A stretch of 64,000 bases of DNA from contig DATKYQ010000043.1 in the NCBI GenBank assembly GCA_035528415.1, positions 1 to 64,000 of the forward strand, given 5' to 3'. The position numbers and the translations under genes were made by a program. Below the pieces are notes generated by a model that saw only the letters and a list, made by a program, of their open reading frames with translations, did not search any database and was not told the origin of the DNA. The DNA is from DATKYQ01 sp035528415 (lineage in GTDB: Bacteria; Myxococcota; B64-G9). Positions 49,724-58,324 of the stretch are shown one piece after another. The stretch's first letter is position 1, and each line of letters begins with the position of its first letter.

Positions 49724-52700
49724 GGCCGGCGGGCTGCCAGTTCGAGGTAGGGCGCTACCACTTCATTCTTTGAGGCCGCGGTTCCGTCGTAGGTCACGGT
49801 GACCACGGGTACGCCCGTCTGGCGCTCGATCTCGCGCGACATGGCCTCGGTAACCAGCGAGGGGCAGCAGAAGGCCGGGTTGCTCTGGACGAAGAGGGAA
49901 AGCTCCGGATAGCGCTGGAGCAGGTGGAAGATCTTGAGCAAGTTGTCGAAGCTCTCGCCGGTGTGGTAGCCGCTGACGTGGAAGCGCGCCAGGATTTCCC
50001 CGGTCGTCAGGCGTGGACCGGATGGCCTCAGGTCTCCAAGCACCCGGGCGAACTCCCGGCGGAAGGGAAGCTCGAGCAAGTCCATTCCGAAGACGAACGG
50101 GGCCGATAGCAGCACGTCCTTGTAGATACCCTCGCGCAGCCACTTGCGCAGGTACGGCTTGGCGATTATGCGTATGTACTCGGAATATGGCGTAGTGACC
50201 ACCTCGCCGCCGTGCGCCTCGATGACCCGGATCATGTCCTGGTTCAGCACGTCGTTGTCGCGCGAGTAGAGATCGCCGAAGATGGCCACCTTTGGCCGCC
50301 GCTCGCCGGCCGTCTCGATCGCTAGAAAATTCTCTACCACGCGGCGGACGGCCTTCTTTTTGGGTATCCGGCCCAGAATCGCACTACGGAATACCTCCAG
50401 TCCATCACCAGTGGCACGATCGGTCTCCCCGGCCCGCACCTCGTAGGGCCTCAGGCGGCACTGCATACGCCGCAGCATGCCGCCGAACAGGTAGGCGTAG
50501 AAGGCGTTCAGCGTGGCGCGGGGCGAGACGTCTATTGCGCTGGTCTCGCCTTCGTAGATTGCTGTTCGTTCGAAGCCGCCGCCGATGGTCTCGAGTAAAC
50601 CCTTGGCATACTGCGGGTAGAAGCAGATGTTACAGCCAATCGAGGAGCACGGCAGCCAAAGAGCGCAGCGGGCCGGGTCAAGATCGCGGGCGCGAACCGT
50701 CTGAGTAAACTCATGAACGATGATGCTGATCGGTATGCATTGGCCGGTGTTGTGAGAGAGGCTCTGCTGGATCAGATCGTGGCTTTCGTCTATCAATTGG
50801 GCGTCGATGCCCACCTCGCGCAGGCCGGCTGTGAAAAGCGGACTGGCCAGCGTGTCCCAGGGCGGAACCAGCAGAGTGCGGCCGTCCAGGTCGCGCGTCA
50901 TTTTTGGCACGCGCGGCAGGCGAGTGCGGTTGGCCGCCGGTCTGTCGCCGCGGTAGTGGTTGCGGAAAGATTGCAAAGCCGCCTCGATGCGCGTCTCGTA
51001 GCCAACCTGTGAATCGTGCTCGTCGAGTTGCAGAATCAGATGAGGCTTTCCGTGTGCGTTCATCAGGCGCCGGAAGTACTCGATGATGCAGGCATCGGGC
51101 GTGCACTTGAAGGAAGTCAGCATTATCGGGTATAGCCCGGGCGTGCGGGCCACTCTGTCGGCTGCTGCCAGCATCTTGCGGACGTTGTGCCACTTGGCCG
51201 CTCGCAGCAGATCGGCGATCTCGCCCGTGTCGTCCGCCGTGGACGGCGCCAGCATGTCCTGGTAGAAAGTCTTGATACCCATCCGGGACAGGATCTCGGG
51301 AATGCCCTTGTTCATCCGCGGCGCGTAGACGGTATAGGGCCTGCCCAGCAGTACTACGGCCAGTTCGTCCCGCCCGGCCAACTGCTCCCGCATGACCAGC
51401 GGCCAACTCGCCAGGCGCTGGTCGAAGAAGGCCCGCGCCTTGGTGTAGGCCCGAACCACCTGCGATCGTTTCAGGCCGGGTCCGAAAGCGCGCGTCAGCG
51501 AGCGATGTAACTCGGACCATGATCCGAAGGTTCGTGCGCCGACGTGCAAGACAGGCATCAGGCACTTGTCGGCCAATCCCGGAATCTGCAGGTTGGCTGT
51601 CAGCGAGGGCGCGTACTGGGTGTAGTAGCAGTACTGGCTTCGCTCGCCGCTCTTGGAGCGCTCCGCCTCGAGATAGAAAGGAGTGAATATGAAATCCGCG
51701 CGTTCGGCGAGATCGGCCACGTGTGCGTGCCAGGCGGCGATGGGGGCGCAAAATTCCGCCTGGGCGAGCTGTTTACCGCGGCCAACCGGGTCGTCGAGTT
51801 TTTCACTGGTGACCGTGCGCACTCCGAGTTGATCGAAGAACTTCTGCCAGAAAGGCAACTCTTCGAGCATGTAGAGAGCGGCCGGCAGGCCGATGCGCAC
51901 AGAGTGCCGCGGGGGACTGGTCGCAACACGGAAATGTCGCGCGCGGGCCTTGAGTAGGTCGAATCCCGAACGGTTGGCGGACACGAAACGCTCGTCTTGC
52001 TGGTCGCGCCCGCACAGGTAGCCGTAGCCTACCTGTTGCCCGCGCACCTCGGCGATGCGCAGCTTACAATGGTTCTGGCACAGATCGCAGATCTCGCCGC
52101 GCACCGGAATGTGCTCGGCGTAGAGATCGAGGCCTCGGAAAGAACTCGTGCCGAGTGAGTTCCCGGCCAGCGAGCGCAACTCGATGGCGGTTCCCAGCGC
52201 GCCGGTCAAGTGGCAATAACGCGAAACCTGGATCGGCTTGGCGAGTTTCTGCTCGAAGGCTGCCACCAGCGAGTGGTTCTTGGCCGTGGCACCCTGGAAG
52301 CAAATGTGTTGCCCGATGCTTCCCGCGCGAGCCACCTTGAGCAGGTAGTTGTCGCGCACCGCGTGCAGCACGGAGCACAGCACTTCGTCCAATTGGTAGC
52401 CGTCAGAGAGGAACTGATTGATGTCGCGCTCCATGAACACCGTGCAGCGGTCGCTGGCCAGCGGTGCCCGCCGGCCCGCAGTGCGGGCTGAAATTTCATC
52501 AAGCGGGCATCCCAGGCGCGCCGCCTGCTCCTCGATGAAGCTGCCCGTTCCGGCCGCGCAGACGTGGTTCATAATCGACTGGGTGACACTGCCGTTCTGC
52601 AGGATGGTGAACTTGGCGTCCTGGCCGCCGATCTCGATGATCGTGTCAACATCTGGATCGAGCCGCGCCGCCGCGCGGGCGTGGGCGGTGATCTCGTCGA

Positions 52701-54000
52701 GCACCAGGTCGGCGCCTATTAGTGCGCCGATGAACTTGCGACCCGAGCCGGTGACTCCGGCGCCGGCAACGCTCAGCCGGATATCGGCCCGCCGGGACCA
52801 ATCGCTGACGGCCTCCAGGATGGCTTGCATAGCCGGCAGCGGCCGTCCCGCGGTGCGGGTGTAGAAACCGGCCAGCACACCAAGACCCTCGTCCCCCTCC
52901 ACCGGTCGCGCGCCTTCGTCGGCCAGCAACAGGGCGGCCTTGGTCGACGTGGAGCCGATGTCCACCCCCAGGTAGACCACATATTCCCGAGCGGGTTCGA
53001 CTGGCCGGTAGATGTCAACCTCCACCTCCGCCGGCGACTGCGCTTGGCGCGGTTGGTAGGTATAGTTTTCGACGCCTGCAAACTCGGGATAGCTGCCGCG
53101 GGTAGTCTCGATCGGTGGATAGTAGGTCTTGTTTGCAGCGCCCTCCAGGCGCACGAACTCTTGTGTGGGAAGTGGCGCGCCGCCCGGGGGCGCTTCCAAC
53201 TCGCCACGCCGCAGGGCGGCCAGCAGGTCGATGGCGGCCCCGTAAGCCCCGTAGACGGAAGCGTGCTCGTCCACCAGTAGCGGGCGGTCCAGTAATTCGT
53301 GCATGTGTTTTACTACGGCCGAGTTATTGGCCACGCCGCCGGCGAAGACGATGGAGCCGGGAGGCGGCTGGCCTGCAAATAATGCGTTGTGCACGTTGGC
53401 TGCCAGGCCGCGGCAGAGTCCATCACAAATGGCCTCCAGGGGAAAACCTTCCTGCTGTGCATGGACCAGATCGGTCTTCGCGAAAACGGCGCAGCGGGTG
53501 GCGATGCGCGGTCTGTCGCCCCTGCTGCGCATGGCTGTCGCGGCCAATGCTGCGCTGTCGGCCAGTCCCAGGCGCCGGGCCTGCTGGTCTAGAAAGCTTC
53601 CGGTCCCAGCGGCGCACAGACTGTTGAAACGGCTCTCGCGGTAACTGCCATCGGGCCTGAATAGCGACAGGCTGAACTTCTCACCGCCCACCACAAGCAG
53701 AGCCCCCAGACCCGGGTGAAACGCCAAAGCTGATCGGACGGCGGCCACCAGGTTATCGACCCGGCGCGTTGAGCGGATCACCCGAGGGGTGGATGTGGTG
53801 GCGGCAATGAGTCCTGTTGTGGGCCTGGCGAACTCGCCGAGGCAGTCGGCGTACGTTCCGGCGACGTCTCCCGCGTGGGGTCGGCTTACGAAATGCAAGA
53901 TGCGACCCCGCTCGTCAACCTCGGCCAGCGCCAGGCTTACCGCGCCGATGTCGACGCCCAGGATGCCGGTATCCATGCTAGGAGATCCTTCAGCCTTCAT
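49675..54000 (-). CDS. Double BadF-type activase / dehydratase-like multidomain protein
   Basis: A 1441-residue protein. Two ASKHA activase domains in tandem: about 10-270 (GILGVDIGAVSLALAEVDER, CAAGTGSFLDQQARRLG, RCAVFAKTDLVH) and about 345-610 (YLGVDIGSTSTKAALLLADE, CAAGTGSFIEEQAARLG, RCTVFMERDINQF). Each carries the two Cys that bridge a [4Fe-4S] cluster in 2-hydroxyacyl-CoA dehydratase and benzoyl-CoA reductase activators. Then come a Cys-rich linker (EICDLCQNHCKL), a DUF2229 region (AEFCAPIAAWHAHV) and a HgdB-like part (LPCSSIGCNICFYPQYAKG, SNPAFCCPSLVTEAM). It may drive ATP-dependent low-potential electron transfer. The first ATG overlaps the ammonia-lyase stop (ATGA). ATG 53976 is an alternative start. 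The final residues are out-of-frame receiver sequence. Confidence 0.85.
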   Translation of the reverse strand: MKAEGSPSMDTGILGVDIGAVSLALAEVDERGRILHFVSRPHAGDVAGTYADCLGEFARPTTGLIAATTSTPRVIRSTRRVDNLVAAVRSALAFHPGLGALLVVGGEKFSLSLFRPDGSYRESRFNSLCAAGTGSFLDQQARRLGLADSAALAATAMRSRGDRPRIATRCAVFAKTDLVHAQQEGFPLEAICDGLCRGLAANVHNALFAGQPPPGSIVFAGGVANNSAVVKHMHELLDRPLLVDEHASVYGAYGAAIDLLAALRRGELEAPPGGAPLPTQEFVRLEGAANKTYYPPIETTRGSYPEFAGVENYTYQPRQAQSPAEVEVDIYRPVEPAREYVVYLGVDIGSTSTKAALLLADEGARPVEGDEGLGVLAGFYTRTAGRPLPAMQAILEAVSDWSRRADIRLSVAGAGVTGSGRKFIGALIGADLVLDEITAHARAAARLDPDVDTIIEIGGQDAKFTILQNGSVTQSIMNHVCAAGTGSFIEEQAARLGCPLDEISARTAGRRAPLASDRCTVFMERDINQFLSDGYQLDEVLCSVLHAVRDNYLLKVARAGSIGQHICFQGATAKNHSLVAAFEQKLAKPIQVSRYCHLTGALGTAIELRSLAGNSLGTSSFRGLDLYAEHIPVRGEICDLCQNHCKLRIAEVRGQQVGYGYLCGRDQQDERFVSANRSGFDLLKARARHFRVATSPPRHSVRIGLPAALYMLEELPFWQKFFDQLGVRTVTSEKLDDPVGRGKQLAQAEFCAPIAAWHAHVADLAERADFIFTPFYLEAERSKSGERSQYCYYTQYAPSLTANLQIPGLADKCLMPVLHVGARTFGSWSELHRSLTRAFGPGLKRSQVVRAYTKARAFFDQRLASWPLVMREQLAGRDELAVVLLGRPYTVYAPRMNKGIPEILSRMGIKTFYQDMLAPSTADDTGEIADLLRAAKWHNVRKMLAAADRVARTPGLYPIMLTSFKCTPDACIIEYFRRLMNAHGKPHLILQLDEHDSQVGYETRIEAALQSFRNHYRGDRPAANRTRLPRVPKMTRDLDGRTLLVPPWDTLASPLFTAGLREVGIDAQLIDESHDLIQQSLSHNTGQCIPISIIVHEFTQTVRARDLDPARCALWLPCSSIGCNICFYPQYAKGLLETIGGGFERTAIYEGETSAIDVSPRATLNAFYAYLFGGMLRRMQCRLRPYEVRAGETDRATGDGLEVFRSAILGRIPKKKAVRRVVENFLAIETAGERRPKVAIFGDLYSRDNDVLNQDMIRVIEAHGGEVVTTPYSEYIRIIAKPYLRKWLREGIYKDVLLSAPFVFGMDLLELPFRREFARVLGDLRPSGPRLTTGEILARFHVSGYHTGESFDNLLKIFHLLQRYPELSLFVQSNPAFCCPSLVTEAMSREIERQTGVPVVTVTYDGTAASKNEVVAPYLELAARRPAGRRPSKCTKKKARK

Positions 54001-55520
54001 TCGAGCGGGCCCGCGGCCTCCTCCACTTCGGAAAGTAATTCGCCCGAGCGCAGCACCTCTACCATGGCGTTGTGGTCATCGAACAGCGGGCGATCGTCGC
54101 CGAGATGCTCGACGTGCCGGCGGACGACGGCATGCGCTGCAGCGACGCCCCGACCGGGCTTCAAAGGCGCGCGCAGATCGAGAGCCTGGGCGCCGGCGAT
54201 CAATTCGATGGCCAGCACGCCCAGGCCGTTTTCGTGAATCTGGCGCGTCTTGAGCGAGGTGTTCATACCCATCGAGACGAAGTCTTCCTGGTCGGCTGCT
54301 GCCGGGATGGATTGGTTGGCGGCCGGCTGGCTGAGGATGCGGCTCTCGACGCATAGCATCCCGGCCGTGTATTGGCTGAGCATCAGGCCCGAGTGCATGC
54401 CGGCACCCTCGGTTAAAAAAGGCGGCAGGCCTGCCGACAGGGCCGGATTCATCAGCCGGTTGAGCCTTCTCTCGGAAAGAACCGAGAGCATCGAGACGGC
54501 CGTGCCGACCATCTCAGTCGGCAGACTGACCGGCGTGCCCTGGAAGTTGGCGCCGGTCAGGACGGCGTCGTCTTCCCAGAGGAAGATGGGGTTGTCGCCC
54601 ACGCCGTTCAGCTCGATCTCGATCTGCGAGCGGGCGTAGGCGACCGCGTCCCGGGCGGCGCCGGTCACCTGCGGGGTCGAACGCATCGAGTAGGCGTCCT
54701 GGACCTTCTTACCCTTCTGAGCCAGGATCTGGGAACCTTCGGTCAGCTTGAGGATGTTGCGCGCGGAGGCCACGGCTCCTAAGAAGCCGCGCTCGGTGTG
54801 CAGCCGCGAGTCGTAGGGTTTCATGTTGGCCTTGAGGCACTCGAGCGTGGTGGCCGCGGCGATCTCGCTGATTTTCAGGAAGCGCTCGACGTCGTAGATG
54901 ACTAGGGCGGCCATGGCCGTCAGCATGTTCGAGCCGTTTATCGAGGCCAACCCGTCGCGTGCCTCGAAGGTGATAGGCTGGATACCGGCCTGCTGCATGG
55001 CCTCGAGGCCCGACAGACGCCTGCCCTTGTAGAATGCCTGGCCCTCGCCGATCAGCACCAGGGCCAACTGGGCCATGGGCGCCAGGTCGCCGCAGGCCCC
55101 GACCGAGCCCTTCTCGCACACCACCGGCGTGACGCCCTTGTTGAGCATCTCGACGAAAGTCTTGGTGACGATTGGGCGCTGGCCCGAGTGCCCGTGGCAG
55201 TGGACGTTGATGCGCGAGGTCATGGCGCCGCGCACGACCTCTTCGGGCATGGGTTTGCCGATTCCGGCGGCGTGGCTGTAGACCAGGAAACGCTGGTACT
55301 TTTGCACCTGATCGTCGTTCAGCACCACCTCCGAAAACTCGCCGATGCCGGTGTTGACGCCGTACATGATCTCGTGGGCGTCGATCTTCTTCTGCAGCAT
55401 GGTGCGGCAGTTCGAGATCTTCTCCCAGCATTGCTCGGCCACTTCGAGCGGTTGGCGGTCGCGGGCGACCGCTGTCAGTTTTTCGATGGTCAGAGATTGT
55501 CCGTCGAGGACGATGGTCAT
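53997..55520 (-). CDS. hutH: Histidine ammonia-lyase-like MIO enzyme
   Basis: A 507-residue aromatic amino acid lyase from ATG 55520 (GGAGG 6 nt upstream). YGVNTGIGEFSEVVL holds the catalytic Tyr, LVYSHAAGIGKPMP has the Ser-His pair typical of histidine rather than tyrosine or phenylalanine lyases, and ADQEDFVSMGMN carries the Glu expected for histidine. The MIO triad in GSVGACGDLAP is Ala-Cys-Gly (Cys143) instead of Ala-Ser-Gly. It would deaminate histidine to urocanate, though aminomutase activity cannot be excluded. No hutU, hutI or hutG is nearby; instead the giant activase gene overlaps its stop by 4 bp. It is divergent from the thiamine operon. Confidence 0.85.
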   Translation of the reverse strand: MTIVLDGQSLTIEKLTAVARDRQPLEVAEQCWEKISNCRTMLQKKIDAHEIMYGVNTGIGEFSEVVLNDDQVQKYQRFLVYSHAAGIGKPMPEEVVRGAMTSRINVHCHGHSGQRPIVTKTFVEMLNKGVTPVVCEKGSVGACGDLAPMAQLALVLIGEGQAFYKGRRLSGLEAMQQAGIQPITFEARDGLASINGSNMLTAMAALVIYDVERFLKISEIAAATTLECLKANMKPYDSRLHTERGFLGAVASARNILKLTEGSQILAQKGKKVQDAYSMRSTPQVTGAARDAVAYARSQIEIELNGVGDNPIFLWEDDAVLTGANFQGTPVSLPTEMVGTAVSMLSVLSERRLNRLMNPALSAGLPPFLTEGAGMHSGLMLSQYTAGMLCVESRILSQPAANQSIPAAADQEDFVSMGMNTSLKTRQIHENGLGVLAIELIAGAQALDLRAPLKPGRGVAAAHAVVRRHVEHLGDDRPLFDDHNAMVEVLRSGELLSEVEEAAGPLE

Positions 55521-55667
55521 GAGACACCTCCAGACAGCGGCACCGGAAGAATTTTCCCGGCGCAGGTTGTATCTCGCCCACCCGCCCCGCTGCAACCGGA
55601 GACACCCCGGTCCGCGCAAGGCCGATCATTCTCGGAAGTCTGAGCGAAGTCAAGCCTTGTTTGAAGA

Positions 55668-55696
55668 TTGACAGTCAGTGGCGGGAAAGGTAGAAA
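55668..55696 (+). promoter_or_regulatory. Sigma-70 promoter of the thiamine operon
   Basis: A perfect TTGACA (55668-55673), 17-bp spacer and TAGAAA (55691-55696). Transcription should begin near 55703, about 10 nt before the riboswitch. Confidence 0.75.
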
Positions 55697-55711
55697 CGAT
55701 TCAGTCATGGA

Positions 55712-55783
55712 TTGGGGGTGGCCCCAGCGGGCCTGAGAGAAAACCCCAGGAACTTGATCCGGGTAGTGCCGGCGGAAGGAAAT
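55712..55783 (+). ncRNA. TPP riboswitch aptamer
   Basis: The conserved TPP-aptamer elements appear in order: GGGGTGG, GGGCCTGAGA (the CUGAGA pyrimidine-binding box), ACCCC-type P3 bases, ACTTGATCCGGGTAGTGCC (matching the ACCTGATCTGGGTAATGCC box) and GCGGAAGGA. It lies between a strong promoter and thiM, the usual place. It senses thiamine pyrophosphate and lowers expression of the operon. Confidence 0.93.
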
Positions 55784-55814
55784 CCGTGGCCGTGATTGCT
55801 TTGCTCTCTCGTCC

Positions 55815-55840
55815 TCCTTCCGCGCACTGCACCGCGGAGG
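55815..55840 (+). promoter_or_regulatory. Riboswitch expression platform sequestering the ribosome site
   Basis: Bases 55817-55824 pair with 55833-55840 as an 8-bp stem (one G-T pair) with an 8-nt loop, burying the thiM ribosome site GGAGG (55836-55840). The same 5' strand, 55815-55823, is a perfect 9-bp complement of aptamer bases 55772-55780. The two pairings exclude each other, which fits translational control: with TPP bound the aptamer holds its strand and the ribosome site is hidden. Confidence 0.7.
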
Positions 55841-55846
55841 TTTTAG

Positions 55847-56659
55847 ATGACGAACTGGCCGGAAAAAGCAAGCGCGCTCGCCGGGCTGGTGCGCGAAAAG
55901 CGACCCATGATTCATCACCTGACCAACGACGTGGTCACCAACCTGACGGCCAACGTGACGTTGTGCCTTGGCGCTGCGCCGGTCATGGCGCCCTGCCAGC
56001 ACGAGGTCGAGGAGATGGTCAATTTCGCCGGCGCCTTGCTGCTGAATATCGGCACGCTGGACGACGCCCTGGTGCAGAGCATGCTGACCGCTGGGCGCAA
56101 GGCAAACGATCTGGGGGTGCCGGTGGTGCTCGATCCGGTTGGCGCGGGAGCGACATCGCTCAGGACGGATGCGGCTAAGAAGATCATGGCTGAAGTGCGC
56201 CTTTCAGTGCTGCGCGGAAACGCCGGCGAGGTGCTCACCCTGGCGGGCGCCGGCGGCAAGGTGCGCGGTGTTGATTCGCAGGACGCTATCGGCGAGCGCG
56301 ACTCGCTGGTGTCCGATTTCGCGGCCCAACGCGGCTTCACTGTAGCCGTCACCGGCCCGGTCGATCTGGTCACCAACGGGCGGCGCATGGTCAAGATCAG
56401 TAACGGGCATCCGATGCTGGGACAGGTGACGGGCATGGGCTGCTCGTCCACAGCCGCCGTGGCGGCATTTCTGGCGGTTGCCCCCGAGGAACCCTGCCGG
56501 GCGACAGCCTGCGCGCTGGCGGTATTCGGCCTGGCCGCCGAACGGGCCGCTGGCCGGGCGGGAGGACCCGGGACTTTCGTGCCGCTACTGCTGGACGATC
56601 TCGCTAATATGGACGCCGAGGCCATTAGAAGCGGCGTGCGGATCGAGGAGACGGATTGA
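55847..56659 (+). CDS. thiM: Hydroxyethylthiazole kinase
   Basis: A 270-residue kinase that phosphorylates hydroxyethylthiazole for thiamine salvage. Family marks: HHLTNDVVTNLTANVTLCLG, APVMAPCQHEVEEMV, VVLDPVGAGATSLRTDAA and the anion-hole/catalytic Cys block GQVTGMGCSSTAAVAAFLAV. Length is typical. GGAGG 6 nt before the ATG is the riboswitch-controlled site. The stop overlaps the thiE start (TTGA). No thiC, thiG or thiD is in the operon, so it looks like a salvage and late-step unit. Confidence 0.93.
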   Translation: MTNWPEKASALAGLVREKRPMIHHLTNDVVTNLTANVTLCLGAAPVMAPCQHEVEEMVNFAGALLLNIGTLDDALVQSMLTAGRKANDLGVPVVLDPVGAGATSLRTDAAKKIMAEVRLSVLRGNAGEVLTLAGAGGKVRGVDSQDAIGERDSLVSDFAAQRGFTVAVTGPVDLVTNGRRMVKISNGHPMLGQVTGMGCSSTAAVAAFLAVAPEEPCRATACALAVFGLAAERAAGRAGGPGTFVPLLLDDLANMDAEAIRSGVRIEETD

Positions 56660-57306
56660 AAGATCTGGATCTTACTCTCTACGTCGTTAGTGACAAGAGC
56701 CTCGCGGGGACTCGCGGCATTTTCACAGTTTGCGAACAGGCCCTCGATGCGGGCGCCACGGTCGTCCAGTTGCGCGACAAGGACGCGTCTTTTTCAAGCC
56801 TCGTGGAACAGGGGCGCACGCTGCGTGCGCTGGCCGATCGTTATCGGGCCGTCTTTATCGTAAACGATCGGCCTCATGTCGCCGCCGCCTGCGGCGCGCA
56901 CGGCGTCCACCTCGGACTGGATGATGCCCCGCTCGCTGCGGCCCGAGCGGTAATGGGACCCGAGGCGATAATCGGGATCTCGGTGCAGACGCCCGACCAG
57001 GCCCGATCGGCCGAGCGGGCCGGGGCCGACTACCTGGCTGCCAACCTGGTTTTCGCAACGACCACCAAGACGGATCTGGACAAGCCTATCGGCCTGGAGG
57101 GTATAAAAGATCTCAGGGCCGCAAGCGAACTGCCGCTGGTGGCCATCGGCGGCATCAATGCAGGCAACACGGCCGAGGTGATTGCCGCCGGAGCGGACGG
57201 TGTGGCGGTGGTCTCGGCTGTCATGGCCGCAGTCGATGTCCCGGCCGCCTGCCGCGAGTTGCTGGACGCCGTGCGCAAAGGAAGATCGCAACGTCATGGA
57301 TCGTGA
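56656..57306 (+). CDS. thiE: Thiamine phosphate synthase
   Basis: A 216-residue TIM-barrel enzyme that joins hydroxymethylpyrimidine diphosphate and thiazole phosphate to thiamine phosphate. Visible: TVVQLRDKDASF (pyrophosphate-binding), FIVNDRPHVAAACGAHGVHL with the metal-binding Asp, ISVQTPDQARSAERAGADYL and LVAIGGINAGNTAEVIAAGA. It starts at TTG 56656, overlapping the thiM stop, and overlaps thiL by 11 bp, so the three genes are tightly coupled. Confidence 0.92.
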   Translation: MKDLDLTLYVVSDKSLAGTRGIFTVCEQALDAGATVVQLRDKDASFSSLVEQGRTLRALADRYRAVFIVNDRPHVAAACGAHGVHLGLDDAPLAAARAVMGPEAIIGISVQTPDQARSAERAGADYLAANLVFATTTKTDLDKPIGLEGIKDLRAASELPLVAIGGINAGNTAEVIAAGADGVAVVSAVMAAVDVPAACRELLDAVRKGRSQRHGS

Positions 57307-58321
57307 CCTGTCATCTCTGGGGGAGTTTGGCATCATCGATCTTTTCGAGGCGGCCACGCGGCCGGAACGCCGCTGGGTGGAGCAAGGCATCGGTGACGAT
57401 TGCGCGGTGCTTGACATTGGGGGCGGCGAGCGTTTGCTGGTGACGACCGACATGCTCGCGGAGAGAGTGCATTTCGTGCGAGAGGGAGTCTCTGCCTGGC
57501 AGCTCGGTTGGAAGTCGCTGGCGGTCAACCTTTCGGATATCGCCGCCATGGGCGGCGAGCCACAGGCTGCCTTTTTGGCGCTGGGCCTGACGGCCGATCT
57601 CGAACCCGATTTCGTACGCGGGTTCCGTGACGGACTTATCGATTGCGCCCGCGAGTACGGCGTCGATCTGCTCGGCGGCGATACGATCGCGACCCGCTGC
57701 GATCTGGTGATGTGCCTTACGGTGCTGGGCCGCGCACGGGCCGGGCAGGTCGTCACCCGCGCGGGCGCCCGGCCCGGCGATTGGGTTATGCTCGGCGGGA
57801 CGGTGGGCGACAGCGCAGCGGGACTTAGGCTGGTGCTGGGCGGGCAGGGCAAAGTGTCGGAGGCCGACAGGCGCTTGTTGCTCACGGCGCACCTCGAGCC
57901 GCGGCCCCAGATTGCCCTGGGACAACTGCTTGCAGTGCACGGGCTGGCAAGTGCCATGATAGACGTCAGTGACGGCGTGCTTCAGGATCTGGGTCACATC
58001 TGCGAACGCAGCGGAACAGGGGCCGAGCTGGATACCGAGCGCCTGCCGATCTCGGAGGCCGCCCGGCGGTTGGCTGCGTCGTTGGGAGAAGATGTGGTCG
58101 AGTGGGGCCTTTCAGGCGGTGAGGATTTCGTGCTGCTTTTTTGCGTTCCGGCAGACAAGCAGGACGAGGCTATTCGTCTTTGTCACAAGGAGCTGGGCGC
58201 GGATATTTTTTCAATAGGCGCAATCACGCCCGACGGCCCGATTCGCGTCGGGCGCGAGGGAGTCTGGACCGAGGTCCTCCGGCCTGGATATGATCATTTC
58301 CGCCGGAATATGAAGGAGTGA
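57296..58321 (+). CDS. thiL: Thiamine-monophosphate kinase
   Basis: A 341-residue ATP-dependent kinase making thiamine pyrophosphate from the monophosphate. ATG 57296 (AAGGAAG upstream) gives the family start SLGEFGIIDLF; then IGDDCAVLDIGGGERLLVTT, AVNLSDIAAMGGEPQAAFLA, LLGGDT and MIDVSDGVLQDLGHI with the metal-binding Asp residues. It is the final step of the pathway and produces the riboswitch ligand, closing the feedback loop. Confidence 0.93.
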   Translation: MDRDLSSLGEFGIIDLFEAATRPERRWVEQGIGDDCAVLDIGGGERLLVTTDMLAERVHFVREGVSAWQLGWKSLAVNLSDIAAMGGEPQAAFLALGLTADLEPDFVRGFRDGLIDCAREYGVDLLGGDTIATRCDLVMCLTVLGRARAGQVVTRAGARPGDWVMLGGTVGDSAAGLRLVLGGQGKVSEADRRLLLTAHLEPRPQIALGQLLAVHGLASAMIDVSDGVLQDLGHICERSGTGAELDTERLPISEAARRLAASLGEDVVEWGLSGGEDFVLLFCVPADKQDEAIRLCHKELGADIFSIGAITPDGPIRVGREGVWTEVLRPGYDHFRRNMKE

Positions 58322-58324
58322 GCC

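Noticed and set aside
57182..57295. Extended thiL start at ATG 57182
   Set aside because: It overlaps thiE by 125 bp; family similarity begins at ATG 57296, which has its own ribosome site.
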